Part shown: positions 1-9,820 of the stretch, piece after piece
Numbering within the stretch: position 1 is the stretch's first letter
How the letters are laid out: the number at the start of each line of letters is the position of its first letter
Notes under the pieces: generated by a model
The model's database searches: none
Told to the model about the DNA's origin: nothing
What the model saw: only the letters and a program-made list of their open reading frames with translations
Program-made: the position numbers and the translations under genes
Assembly: GCA_030180135.1 (NCBI GenBank)
Contig: CM058233.1
Coordinates: 110,091,994 to 110,155,993 of the forward strand
Direction: 5' to 3'
Origin: Orychophragmus violaceus
Lineage: Eukaryota > Streptophyta > Magnoliopsida > Brassicales > Brassicaceae
DNA length: 64,000 nucleotides

Positions 1-462
1 CCTTAAGAGTCATCTAAGTGAGGTAAGGATTAAAATCGCAAAGAGCCAAAATTTGATTATTTTCTTTATCCAGAAGTTATGCTAAATGCAAACTTTGGAG
101 ACAGAACCCTTCCCTGCAATGCACATAACAGAGTAGAATCACTGAAATCACAGCAGCAAATACTTTATGAATCTCATGTTGATCATCTTAGAGAACACAA
201 GTTGAGAAACAATGCAAAAGATTTCATATATCCACTACTTCAAAAGCAGTCTTAAGGACCAAATCTCAGCACAAAAGTTCCCTACTTTCTTCACTCGTTG
301 AATTAAGTCTTATAAACAAGGAACAAGAAACACGAGGGTCCGAACCAATTGAGCAACAAGGATCATCCCAGACATATATAACAAATACTTGATTTTTTAC
401 GAACCCACTATCAGTAGACAGACGGAATATTACAAAAAAGGTTTTTTCCGAAAGAGATTTAC
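1..462 (-). other. First intron of the BBX gene
   Basis: This AT-rich stretch follows the splice donor of the B-box exon on the minus strand. I find no sequence here encoding the continuation of the B-box domain, so I read it as intron 1. The remaining exons should lie beyond the left edge of the window. Confidence 0.5.
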
Positions 463-555
463 TTTTTCATCGCAGGCGCGGCAAAGGGCAGCTTCGTCGG
501 CGGCGCAGAAGACGATAGCAGCTGCGTTCTCGCACGCATCACACAAAATCCGCAT
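463..555 (-). CDS. BBX19: BBX18/BBX19-type B-box zinc-finger protein, exon 1 only
   Basis: The minus strand reads 31 codons from an ATG at 555 to a GT donor (GTAAAT) just below 463. The peptide starts MRILCDACEN and holds the first half of a B-box: Cys5, Cys8, Cys17, Asp20, Cys25 and Cys28, the usual zinc ligand order, broken by the intron where BBX genes of this clade are split. Double B-box proteins of this clade act in the nucleus as transcriptional cofactors in light, flowering-time and heat responses (family knowledge). The rest of the gene lies off the left edge. Purine-rich leader sequence lies upstream at about 556-760. The gene order (B-box, F-box kelch, VHA-c, BPC, bZIP) points to BBX19 rather than its paralogue BBX18, but the exon alone does not separate the two. 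Confidence 0.83.
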
Positions 556-943
556 CTTTAGTCTTCAATCTTAAAAGTCGTTTTCTCACTCTATGATAAG
601 GAACAATGAATCCCACCTTCAATACAGAACCCAGATTGAGATTGGAAGAGATGAAGTGGATAAAGTAGAAATCTGATTAATTAATGAGCAGGTTAGGAGG
701 ATTACAGGTTGGTATCAATCAAGGAAGAAGAAGAAAAGAAGAGAAAACTGCAACCCTCCTTTTGAATATTTTATACGATTTAGGAGAATCCAGAAGAGAC
801 TAATCAAATCCAACGCGCCGAGAATATCAAATATGTGCCTACTCGCTCTTACAAAATTTTGAGTAATTTCTGAAATTTGTGTAGTTCTTCTACAAAAAAA
901 TCATTATAAGATAGTTAGCGCCTAATTAGGAGAGAATAATGTA
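556..943 (-). promoter_or_regulatory. Leader and proximal promoter of the BBX gene
   Basis: This interval lies immediately upstream of the BBX start codon on the minus strand. It holds a GA-rich tract near 720-745 that is CT-rich on the transcribed strand, typical of a plant 5' leader, and no open gene. A hAT-like element sits at its upstream end. No specific cis-elements are claimed. Confidence 0.35.
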
Positions 944-951
944 ATATCTAC

Positions 952-1599
952 TAGGCATGGGCGTTCTCTTCTTCGGTTCGGTTCGGTTCTTTCGCTTTTC
1001 GGTTTTAGAGATTTAGGATCTATTCGGTTATTTAAAAAATTCGGTTCGGTTTTTTCGGTTTTCGGTTCGGTTTTGGTAGTAAATTTTGGAACCAACTAAT
1101 ACCCAAAAAAAACGGTTCTAATTCGGTTTCGGTTCAGTTCTTTCGGATAATTTATGTATAAATCCGGGTAATTTTGGTAAAAAATCGGATAATTTATGTA
1201 TAAATCCGGGTAATTTTGGTAAAAAAATCGGTTAATTTGGGTAAAAATTTGGATAATTGGGATAGTTCATATAAAAGCGAGTAATTTCGAATATTTCAAT
1301 TAAAAAATATTCGGGTTATTTCGGATAATTCGATTTTTCTTGATAATATTCAGTTAAATTTGATTATTCGGTTACTTTAAATATAAATATAACTAATATT
1401 TTAAGTATAAAAGTTATATTTTGGTTAGTTCAGATATCCATTCGGTTTTCGGTTCGATTTTGGTTTGGTTTGGTTTTTTCGGTTATGAAAATTTAGAAAT
1501 CATTCGGGTATTTACAAAATTTAGATCGGTTACAGTTTCAGTTCTTTCGGTTCGATTCAGTTCGATTATTCGGTTCTCGTTTTTTTATGTTCAGGCCTA
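952..1599. mobile_element. Non-autonomous hAT-type element rich in CGGTT
   Basis: The element is bounded by TAGGCATGGGCG on the left and TTCAGGCCTA on the right, an imperfect terminal inverted repeat. It is flanked by a perfect 8-bp target duplication, ATATCTAC, at 944-951 and 1600-1607. An 8-bp duplication is the hAT hallmark. The interior is low-complexity CGGTT/CGGTTT repeats with partial direct repeats around AAATCCGGGTAATTTTGG at 1160-1230. No transposase is encoded, so it would need a helper. Similar CGGTT-rich termini occur at 14447 and in the block at 43.7-44.5 kb. Confidence 0.75.
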
Positions 1600-1691
1600 A
1601 TATCTACAATGGATATGTCTAGACGATTTTAATAATGATCTGTCAAATAAAATCCATTTGAAGACAAAAAAGGAAATGATCTCGACTATAG

Positions 1692-1799
1692 GTAGATGGG
1701 GACCCTAATCGTCAAGACAAAAGACTCTATGCCATCTGGAAGGTCATTGATGGGTCTCCCTTGAAGCAGACTCGTCCACCTGTTTCCTTGTTTAGGTGA
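1692..1799 (+). pseudogene. Possible orphan terminal exon (35 codons)
   Basis: An AG acceptor at 1690-1691 is followed by 35 open codons ending in TGA at 1797-1799. The reading is protein-like in composition, including DKRLYAIWKVIDG, and contrasts with the AT-rich DNA around it. I do not recognise the family. It lies between the BBX and F-box genes, where a kinesin gene would be expected from Arabidopsis order, but I cannot link it to kinesin. It may be a gene relic or chance. Confidence 0.25.
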
Positions 1800-2525
1800 A
1801 TCACTCTCTGTGTCTGTGATATAAGTTGTATTGTCATTCGATTAATACATTATATGTGGTTTATACTTTATAGTAACTAAAATTATATGATGGATATTTT
1901 ATCTCAACTTGTCTTAAAGGTAATAGTGGCTGCAATAGACTTAGGACATGTGGCTATTTAAAAAAAAAAATTATAAAAGTGGAAAGAAAATAAGAGCCAC
2001 AAGAGGAAATAAAAAGGACAAAAGGGTGGGTGGGCCAAATGCCACCACCAGCCATTTAAAAAATTGGTGGTCGAGAAGTAGTTGAAAGCAACTCTCAAAA
2101 CTCTTATTTTGTGGCCTTCGTTTCAAGTTGTTTCTTTTTTTCCTTTACCTATATTCGGATTTAACTAAGATCTTAATAGTTATGTTAGATTGTTATATTG
2201 TTATATTTACTTAAGATTATTTCCCACTTTTTTTTCTTTCCAATCAATCTCCATAATATATAAAAAATATACTTTTCTGCTTATATTATCTTATCTCTTT
2301 GGGCTTCTGAACCCATCTCTGAATTCGAATTTGAAGGATTATGGGCTGTTTAATGGGGCTTATTCTGAAGTGTGTATATATCTTCTGTCTTTTCTTTCCT
2401 TTTGTGTCTTTTGATTTTGATGGAGTCAACGTTGAGTAATTTGATTTACGTTTCAACCAATTTTTTGGTATCCGTAAAATTAAATTGAGTTAATTTTTAT
2501 ATATCTTTCCGGTTATAGAATTATT
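1800..2525. other. AT-rich intergenic DNA, no gene seen
   Basis: No credible exon was seen on either strand. Short open frames near 2190-2414 are AT-biased and lack recognisable motifs. There are A and T homopolymer runs near 1965 and 2140. Confidence 0.5.
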
Positions 2526-2740
2526 GGGAGATGCAGAGAAGATCGACTTTATCAAGAAAAACCGAATTTTTTTTGAAAAGATCAAGAATAATATTCGAGA
2601 ATAAAAAATTCATGTTTATCTCTAATATATTATATTCTATATTAGTTTAAGAATTAAGTTATTCTACCACAATATAAACATGAATTTCCTATTCTTGGAT
2701 ATTCTTTTCGATCTTTCTTGATAAAGTCGATCGTCTCCAG
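2526..2740. mobile_element. Foldback (MITE-like) element
   Basis: Two arms of about 70 bp form an imperfect inverted repeat. The left arm holds GATCGACTTTATCAAGAAA at about 2541-2559, and its reverse complement TTTCTTGATAAAGTCGATC lies at about 2714-2732. Homology continues inward to ATTCATGTTTAT and its complement. The centre is AT-rich and noncoding. The RNA or single strand could fold into a long hairpin. I could not fix a target duplication, so the superfamily is undetermined. Confidence 0.6.
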
Positions 2741-3000
2741 ATTTTCTAATAAGAATAATAGCTTAACATGTAAACACGATCTCAAATGGAAACATCCACT
2801 GAAATCTGTTGACCAAATTTACAGGTGGCTATGATTTATCATGAATACAGTCAAATTTCTGTTATGGAAAAACTCATTACGATGTATATATGTGTGAGTA
2901 GTTCTCTCAACAAATAATAGAGTATAGGTATCTGGTTATAGATTTTTTCTAACACTAATTTTGAATCTTAGAGTTGTTGCATCTCCTAAAAACACAAGTA

Positions 3001-3476
3001 ATGGCAGCAAATAAGTTATCATTTCTTTTGTTACCCTTGTTAATGGTGTTTGCTCTCAACTCTTTGCCTATCATTTCAGGTAACATGTTTATTTGTTTAA
3101 GAATAGATTATCTCAAAATTATTATTTGTATATATATTATTAATCCAAAATTCTCTAAACTGTTTTTGAGATTTTTAAACTGGTCAAGTCAAAGTCACTA
3201 AACACAAAACAAAATTCCATATGTGCGATTAGAATATTAAATTGGTAATTTTGTATTTAAATGTGTTGTTAATGTGTGATTATGTAACAATTAGGACAAT
3301 ATTACAAATGCATGAAGGACGGATGTACAAACACATTGGTATGCGATGCAAAATGCATGTCAATGGGGTTCCCCAAAGGAGGGTCTTGTCGGGCATATAG
3401 TTACGGCGGTGTTTGTTGCTGCGAATGCAGTTCTAAAGCATGTCAACATTCTCTCATATCCAACCTTCATTACTAA
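3001..3476 (+). CDS. Defensin-like cysteine-rich secreted peptide (LCR/DEFL type)
   Basis: Two exons, 3001-3079 and 3295-3476, join in phase across a GT-AG intron (ATTTCAG/GTAACA and ACAATTAG/GACAA) to give 86 aa. Exon 1 encodes a hydrophobic signal peptide of about 26 residues (MAANKLSFLLLPLLMVFAL...). Exon 2 encodes the mature peptide with ten cysteines, including a VCCCEC cluster near the C terminus, plus a glycine-rich KGGSC segment. This is the one-intron plant defensin-like layout, with the intron just after the signal peptide. Such peptides are secreted and act in antimicrobial defence or pollen-pistil signalling, and this sequence does not show which. The assignment rests on architecture and spacing, not on recognition of a particular orthologue. 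No frame damage is visible. Confidence 0.7.
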
Positions 3477-4060
3477 TTAACTCTTCATTTTATATATGTG
3501 TTCTCAATTATATATGAATAAAAAATATATGTTTTGCGTATAATTGTATCTGAGAAAGATTACAAAACCAAATAAACCAGAAACAAATTCTAAATGTTTT
3601 ACAGAAAACAAAATTTAGGAAACAAATCTCCGAAAACACCAAAAAAGATGAAAACAATATGCCATTAAAAATCAAATCTCGCATTCAAGAAAAGGACCGG
3701 AGATAAGCCCAAAACATAGAACAACAATGCTCACAAAATCGTTGTAGAATAGAGAAACAATAAGAAAAAACCTCGAAGAAATGAACCCAATACACTAATA
3801 CACATAGCCAATAAACCATAAACTAAAATTTAACTCTAAGCCACATAATCTTCAACCTAAAAAATATATAAATCTAAAACGTTACATCACCATAAAAATA
3901 GATAAAAAACTAAACTTTGCACAAACTAACTATAGAATACGCTAGAAGAAAACTGGTTATTCAAACTAAACTAAAAAGCAGTGGAGAGAGCACATGTTAA
4001 GATTTACCGAATAAAAAGACTATTATTTTCTTTGATATTACATGTTTTTTATACATATGT
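3477..4060. other. Intergenic, no gene seen
   Basis: A-rich DNA downstream of the defensin-like gene. It holds possible polyadenylation signals (AATAAA-like at about 3518) and no exon-like segment. Confidence 0.45.
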
Positions 4061-5021
4061 CACATGTTTTGTAAGTTCAACAGTCAGGTACTTGATCATT
4101 TCGCGATTACAATTAAAAAGGGTCTGATAAATTCTCTACCGCAAAATATGTCTACAAAGGTTGGACGCGCGTGTGGTGTTCACGCGATCGTCCGAAATAC
4201 TCTCTCAAGCGCAGCTAGGTCGTTGTCTTCGATTTCCTTGATTTGGAGGCCTCTTCAGTTATCAAGGGTCTCCGTTGATGCCATAAGAAGTCTCCAATGA
4301 TTTCCGGTCCTTCATGGTAAGCCGTGGTCTCCGATTATCGCCAGAAGTGTCGCGGATTTGATTTCTCGGGAACGCAACAAGAGTTTCTTCTCGACGGAGC
4401 AGGAGGCGGCGGGTGATACTCGAATCGCCAGATCTCGTTGAGTCGCCAGTTCGTTGGCCGCTTGAGGACTGCGGCGGAGCGGGTCGAGTGCAAAATGATG
4501 GAGAGGAGATGTAGATCTGGGTTTGTCTCTTGCGCGGAAGTCGTAGGGAAGTTAGGCGGGTGGGAGTTGTGAAGAGGAAGCTTAGCAGAGGCTCGCAACC
4601 AAGGCTCGTCTGAAGATGCTCTCCACGGCAACTGGTGCTAGCCCTTTTGTCCGTCGGCGTCGACAAATCATGCTTCTTCATCCGAGAAGGTGAGTTTTGC
4701 GATGGATCGTGAGAGTTAGATCGACGAATCGGAGGAGAGAAACGAGGTGTCGGCAAAGGATTTTGGCTCCGGCGAGGATTACCGGCTCAGTCTGTGGCCG
4801 GAGGCGCCGTACTCGCAACCGTGGTGTATTGGAGGCGGTGTCGCCGGAACGCCCCTCAACTAGTCGCCGACGATTTTCTGATCTCTCCCTCGGTGACGGT
4901 TCTTTTCGGTTATGTGTGGTTTTCCTTTTGCTTCTGGTTTTAGTTGGTTTGTAACCCGGTTATTCCCCGGTTTGGGACGGTTTAAATTAAATATAATATA
5001 TTACTTAAAAAAAAAAAAAAA
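4060..5021 (+). mobile_element. Poly(A)-tailed non-autonomous retroposon
   Basis: A GC-rich block of about 950 bp contrasts with the AT-rich flanks and ends in a run of about 14 adenines (5007-5021) after a T/A-rich 3' tail. It has no long conserved frame. The longest minus frame (4262-4756, 164 codons) and overlapping frames in other phases look like composition artefacts. Length and tail resemble Brassicaceae non-autonomous retroposons such as Sadhu elements, but I could not confirm the family or find a target duplication. The 5' boundary is approximate. Confidence 0.45.
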
Positions 5022-5359
5022 TCTACCGGAAATTAGTGTAAAGTTTAGCGATTTTCATTTACCATATGTTTAAAGTGCGAAGATAGACCTCAAATAAGTG
5101 TTGAATCACACAGCAATAGCATATTATTCAGTAGAACTAATGAAACACAAGAACCAGCATGAGGAGTAGATTCAGTCAATTCACAAATGTGAAATTGACC
5201 CACCGTACAACAACCTTTACCCCCAAACATTGACCTCTGCAAAACACATCCCAAGGGAGGGAGGGAGGTTTTAAAGCACACATCCATACAAAGCTAATAA
5301 GCAAGCACGTAGAGTCCATACTATCTATCTATCTATCTTTTGTATTCTTCATAAGAAGA

Positions 5360-6448
5360 TCAGAGCAGAAGAGCTACAGGTACACAATCCATTATGTGAA
5401 AATTCCCACCAAGCACAACATCACACCACTCAACTCTACCCCAAATCTCTCCTCCTTGGCGTCTTTCCACGGCAATCTCCGCACACCAAATCTCTTTCGT
5501 CTGCATGAACAGAGCCATTTTCCCACCGCTGTAACTGGCTGTTCTTGACCATGAACAACCCTCAGGTAATAAACCTTCCAAACCTTTCACCACTCCCCAA
5601 GATCTCTGCTTTGGATCATAAGCTCTCAAACATTTCTTAAGAACATCATAATAATACAAGACATCATCTATCACACACGAACTAGACCACTCCTTGGAAT
5701 GCAGTGCCTCGTCTCTCACGCAACTATCTTCATTCGGATCATACACAAAGCTATTATAGTAAGTCCTCATGTAAATCTTACCTCTCATTACCACACTGCT
5801 AAACCATTTTTTGCCCTGCTCCCAATCTGGCCTTGTCTCAAGCTTCCAAATCTCAGTCTGTGTATCAAACACCATCATAGTTCTTGACGGAGATTTCATA
5901 GGCGAATGACTATCTGATCCTCCGATTACATAAATCTTCCCGTCAACGACTTGTGCAACGGAACAAGCGACGGCCTTAGGCATGTCAGCGAGAGGCTGAG
6001 CCGTGTGAGATCGACAATCGATGAGCGAAACACTCGATGTAATATTCCAATTTTGAAATCCACCCATCACAAAGATGTTGGAACCAAGGGCGACGTAGCT
6101 TCCATGTAGAGGCATCGGAGGTAGCGATGAGATATGTACCAACTGATAATCAGTCGTCCTGGAGATTTGTTCTCTATTAGGTTTGCGGCAAAGAGTAAAC
6201 CAGTGGATATCAGAGGTCTGATCTTTAGAGATTGCGACGTAGATGCATTGCTCTGTACATCCCAAAAAGGATCGTCTCGCGTAAAGCTCCGGCGAAGCGA
6301 CGAGTGAGCGGAAACGCCTGGAAACTTGGGAGAGAGCCGGGTAATAGCATCGAGGGACACGAGCTACGATATCGACGAAGATTTCTTCAGGGAGTGAAGA
6401 AATTGTCTCCGGTGGTTGCTTCTTCTGTGCCCTAATTTCGGAAGACAT
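5360..6448 (-). CDS. F-box/kelch-repeat protein (At4g38940-like)
   Basis: A single-exon gene of 362 aa if started at the methionine of MSSEIRAQKK. The same frame is open to an ATG at 6538 (392 aa), but I prefer the inner start because the F-box then begins near residue 14, as is usual. The F-box runs over residues about 14-60 (ISSLPEEIFVDIVARVPRCY...). Kelch-type beta-propeller repeats follow, with the GG motifs in FVMGGF and IYVIGGS and later blades such as YNSFVYDP and LRAYDPKQRSW. F-box/kelch proteins join SKP1-cullin1 ubiquitin ligases and recruit substrates through the kelch domain. The substrate here is unknown. Position between the BBX and VHA-c genes matches Arabidopsis order. The frame is intact. 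Confidence 0.88.
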   Translation of the reverse strand: MSSEIRAQKKQPPETISSLPEEIFVDIVARVPRCYYPALSQVSRRFRSLVASPELYARRSFLGCTEQCIYVAISKDQTSDIHWFTLCRKPNREQISRTTDYQLVHISSLPPMPLHGSYVALGSNIFVMGGFQNWNITSSVSLIDCRSHTAQPLADMPKAVACSVAQVVDGKIYVIGGSDSHSPMKSPSRTMMVFDTQTEIWKLETRPDWEQGKKWFSSVVMRGKIYMRTYYNSFVYDPNEDSCVRDEALHSKEWSSSCVIDDVLYYYDVLKKCLRAYDPKQRSWGVVKGLEGLLPEGCSWSRTASYSGGKMALFMQTKEIWCAEIAVERRQGGEIWGRVEWCDVVLGGNFHIMDCVPVALLL

Positions 6449-6538
6449 CTCCCGATTGATAGACGAATCACACAGTCGGCGGAAGCTCGAATAGAACCCT
6501 AATTCTGTAATCGTTTTGAGGAAGCTGAACATATACAA

Positions 6539-7030
6539 ATAATCGGACTTTGCTTTTGTATTAATTATGATGGAGTTTCAGAAACGCTTCTCTTGATCCC
6601 TTCCGATTCTGTTTTCCACAAAGACAGTTGGAATATTTCACGGTTCACTTATTTTATTCTCTAAATAAATAAAAACAGCAGACATTTTGCTTCTGCATCA
6701 CGTAAACACTATAGCGTTTTTACGCCTATCATCGTGGACTAAAGAATATGGGCCTGGGCTCATCAAGATCTAATTAAGGCTTAGGTTTGGATTTCGGAAT
6801 TTAAAGGCCCACACATGTGCTCAGAGGATTAGTCGTATGTATGATTCCTATGGTTTTCTGGATGAGAGGTCTCGACTTCTCGTAGTTTGATAATATCCGA
6901 CTTTTTTTTAGTGTAGAACAAAGAACTTCTAACCAAGAGATACAAATAGTTTCATAAACAAGATCAAATCGAGTTTTTCTGTGATTTATTACATTGAAAA
7001 AATAGTATAAATAGTGGGTAGTTTCATCTT
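6539..7030. other. F-box upstream region and VHA-c downstream region
   Basis: Short intergenic DNA between two minus-strand genes. Its left part should hold the F-box promoter and its right part the 3' end of the V-ATPase transcript. No relic of the UFD1-type gene expected here from Arabidopsis order was seen. Confidence 0.4.
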
Positions 7031-7252
7031 ACTTGGAACAGAAGAATCCGTCATGAATATTACAAACATAACACAAGGGTGAAAAGGAACAACACTTTGA
7101 TGATGTGTGGTTTTTGTTTCGCGTAGACATGTTCTTAAGAAACATGCTACAAGTAGCAAAACCACTGTCTCTCCTACTAACCTGAGAATAATATAAGAAG
7201 ATCCGGCCTCGATGATTAGACCGGAGAACAAGCAAAGAACCGCATTCTCTTC

Positions 7253-8780
7253 TCATTCAGCTCTGGATTGACCAGCTCGGGAGGATAAGATGATCCCGAC
7301 GATGAGACCATATAGAGCCAGAGCTTCAGCGAAAATGAGGATGAGAATCATACCAACAAAAAGCTTTGGTTGTTGAGCATTGGCCCTGTGATCAAGCCAC
7401 AAAAGAAAGTTGCTTATCAAACAGAGGATGCACATGTATATGAGAAGAATACTCCCATTTATACAGAAGGAATTTCACAGAAGGCTATGTGCGATGAATT
7501 GACATTACATTTATTAGAGATCAACAATCAGTGGGCTGCACATAATCCTAATCATCAAATTGATTCACACACCATAAACTCAAGTTATTCTGGTTCATGA
7601 GGGAAATTCTATTTTTTTTTAAAAAATAAAAAATGAGTCTTTTAGCAAACTAAGAAGGTATGAGTTATAAAAGAGAATCCATCCATCTGCAAAGAAGAAT
7701 GGCATGGAGGAAAGGGGAGTATGATTACCTGACACCAGCATCACCAACAATACCAATGGCCATTCCAGCAGAAAGACCAGCAAGGCCACAAGCGAGACCA
7801 GAAGAGAGATGAGCATATCCGTCAAAGAGGTAGTAAGATTTAGCCTTGGGGTTAATCCCGGTACTGATGATAACAGCAATAATTAAACCATAGATACCCA
7901 AGACACCAGCCATAACAACTGGGACAATAGACTTCATCACCAACTCTGGCCTCATCACACCCATAGATGCCACTCCCACACCACTCTTGGCTGTCCCATA
8001 TGCAGCTCCCATGCCTAATTAAACAGTAAACTTCACCACTTCAGGGAAATAACACAAAATACCCTGTGTTCTATTAGATCAATATGTAACTAAGCTTTAC
8101 ACAAGTAAATCAACATGCCTTGAATCTCAAGGAGGAAAATAAGAGAATTTACTAGGATGAAAGCAACTCCGCCAATCTGATGGTAACTAAGTAAATATCT
8201 AATTCCCCAATAGGTACTTAGCTAACTTCGCCATATCAGGAAAGACCAACAAATTAAACAAAACAGATGTAGCATAGAATATCTCAGTTTCTAGAAATAT
8301 CATCCATAACCAATACACAAACAAAAAGAGAGACTTGTAAGGACTCTAAACAAGCTTGCAGTTTCAAGAATCTGATCCAGTTGGGAAACTAGATTCCTCT
8401 AAAAAGAGAAAGAGACAGATCGTTCAGTGAATGTCGCCAAGTCAAATAGATCCAAGGGAAAAAGAAGTCGTAGAGTATCTCAAATTCAGACCATTTATAA
8501 GGAAAAAAATTAGGATGAATAGTAGACAGATCGGTTAACTTTACCGGGCCGATCCAAAGCGCAAAAGACTTTTTTTTTTTTTTTTAACACAAAACAACCG
8601 CAATTCAACTTATAGAGAGACATCACGAGACCAACAAACACACACACACAATAGCACTGCAAATTTGGGAAACAAAATATAAAATCGTAAGAGAATGGAT
8701 TTACAAGAGAAGACGAGCGCTGCGGCAGCGCCAAGGAAGCCGAAGAAAGGTGCGGTTTCATCGCCACTGAAGGTAGACAT
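7253..8780 (-). CDS. VHA-c3: V-type H+-ATPase 16-kDa proteolipid subunit c (VHA-c3-like)
   Basis: Three exons (8705-8780, 7729-8014, 7253-7385) join to 164 aa, the normal length for plant subunit c. It forms the membrane rotor ring of the vacuolar/endosomal proton pump. The N terminus [20 protein letters not shown] is characteristic. Four transmembrane helices are visible, and the essential proton-carrying glutamate of helix 4 is present in [11 protein letters not shown] at about residue 141. Introns fall inside Cys26 and Arg121, both with GT-AG ends (donors TTGTAAA and CAGGTAATC). It is divergent from the BPC gene, with about 1 kb between start codons. Subunit c isoforms are nearly identical, so the isoform name rests on gene order. 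Confidence 0.95.
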
Positions 8781-9820
8781 TTCGGCCGATCCTGGATCTT
8801 AAGATGACACCGGAATCAGATCTTAGCAGATTGAATTACGCGTTTAAAGACAAGGATGACGTTTCGCGTTTGAATGATGGATGGATGATGATGATATAGT
8901 CTTATTACAAGAGCGAAGAAGCGCACACGTCGGTCGGGATCTGAATCCGGGTCAAACCGTATTCGACCCGGAATATGGGCTTCATTGTTTGGGCCCATAT
9001 TCGAAGAGAGACACTGAAGGGGATGATGTAGTAGATAGACGACAATAACCTCCCCTTGTTTAGAATAGTGTGAAAGAGGGAGGGAGGGTATATTTGTCAA
9101 TGCCGATAAGTGTGGAGCTCTCTCTCTTCTTTCACTTCCCCTACATTGGCTCTACAGACAGACCATCTCTCTCTCTCTCTCTCTCTCTCTCCCGAGATCG
9201 TTCTCGATATACGGCTGCTGCTCCTACGTAATCCGTAAGCTTTCGATCCATTTTGTTATTGTTTTTTCCTGCTTTATATAACTTATAATTAGAATATGCA
9301 TGTATTGACTTTCTAGGTTTCCCTTTCTCAATCATGATTTTCCCCTAATTTGTTTCGAATGTTGGGAGTTCCTGAAATTCGAACTCTTTGCTGGTCATAT
9401 ATCTTTTCGCTGTTCATTTTTTTGCGTCACTGTTATGTGTTAGATGGAATGGAGAGAGCCATATGACTGGAGTGGTTTTGGGATATTGTAATGGGGATTT
9501 CAATCTGTGGCAGAGATGAATCTTTCTTTTTAAAAGTGAGGATCTTTGGTAATGTATAGATTCTAATCTTTGTGTTGATTGGATGATCTGAAGTCAAGTA
9601 GCAAAAGCTTAGTTCACATCAGGATTCATTGCTTATCCAATTAGTAGTATTTCTGAGCTCTGATTCTGCACCTACCATTGGTTATAAAGGGAAAAAAATC
9701 CTGCTTTCTTGTATTTCTGTTATGATATATGTTCATTGTTTTTTTTACTCTTCAGCCTAGTTTCACAGAAACTAATCACAATGTTTTGATCTCTTTTTCT
9801 ATTTCTTTTTAAGTCAGAGG
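8781..9820. promoter_or_regulatory. Shared intergenic region of VHA-c and BPC, with a 5' UTR intron
   Basis: This 1-kb gap lies between divergent start codons. On the plus side, a transcribed leader probably starts near the CT repeat at 9166-9191. A donor-like CC/GTAAGC at about 9234 and an acceptor (TTTTTAAG or TCAG just before 9821) suggest a 5' UTR intron of about 0.6 kb in the BPC transcript, common in this family. This is inferred from splice-like motifs only. Confidence 0.5.
9166..9191 (+). repeat. CT/GA dinucleotide repeat in the BPC leader
   Basis: An uninterrupted (CT)12 run, which is GA on the other strand. GA repeats are the known DNA target of BPC (BARLEY B RECOMBINANT/BASIC PENTACYSTEINE) proteins, so this is a candidate autoregulatory site for the gene it precedes. 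Confidence 0.7.

Noticed and set aside
389..574. 61-codon plus-strand frame
   Set aside because: Shadow of the BBX exon on the opposite strand, which has a clear B-box motif and splice donor.
4262..4756. 164-codon minus-strand frame
   Set aside because: Overlaps other frames of similar length in a GC-rich poly(A)-tailed retroposon. No domain, and composition typical of random GC-rich translation.
7370..7600. 76-codon plus-strand frame
   Set aside because: Overlaps VHA-c exon 3 and intron 2 in antisense with no motif.
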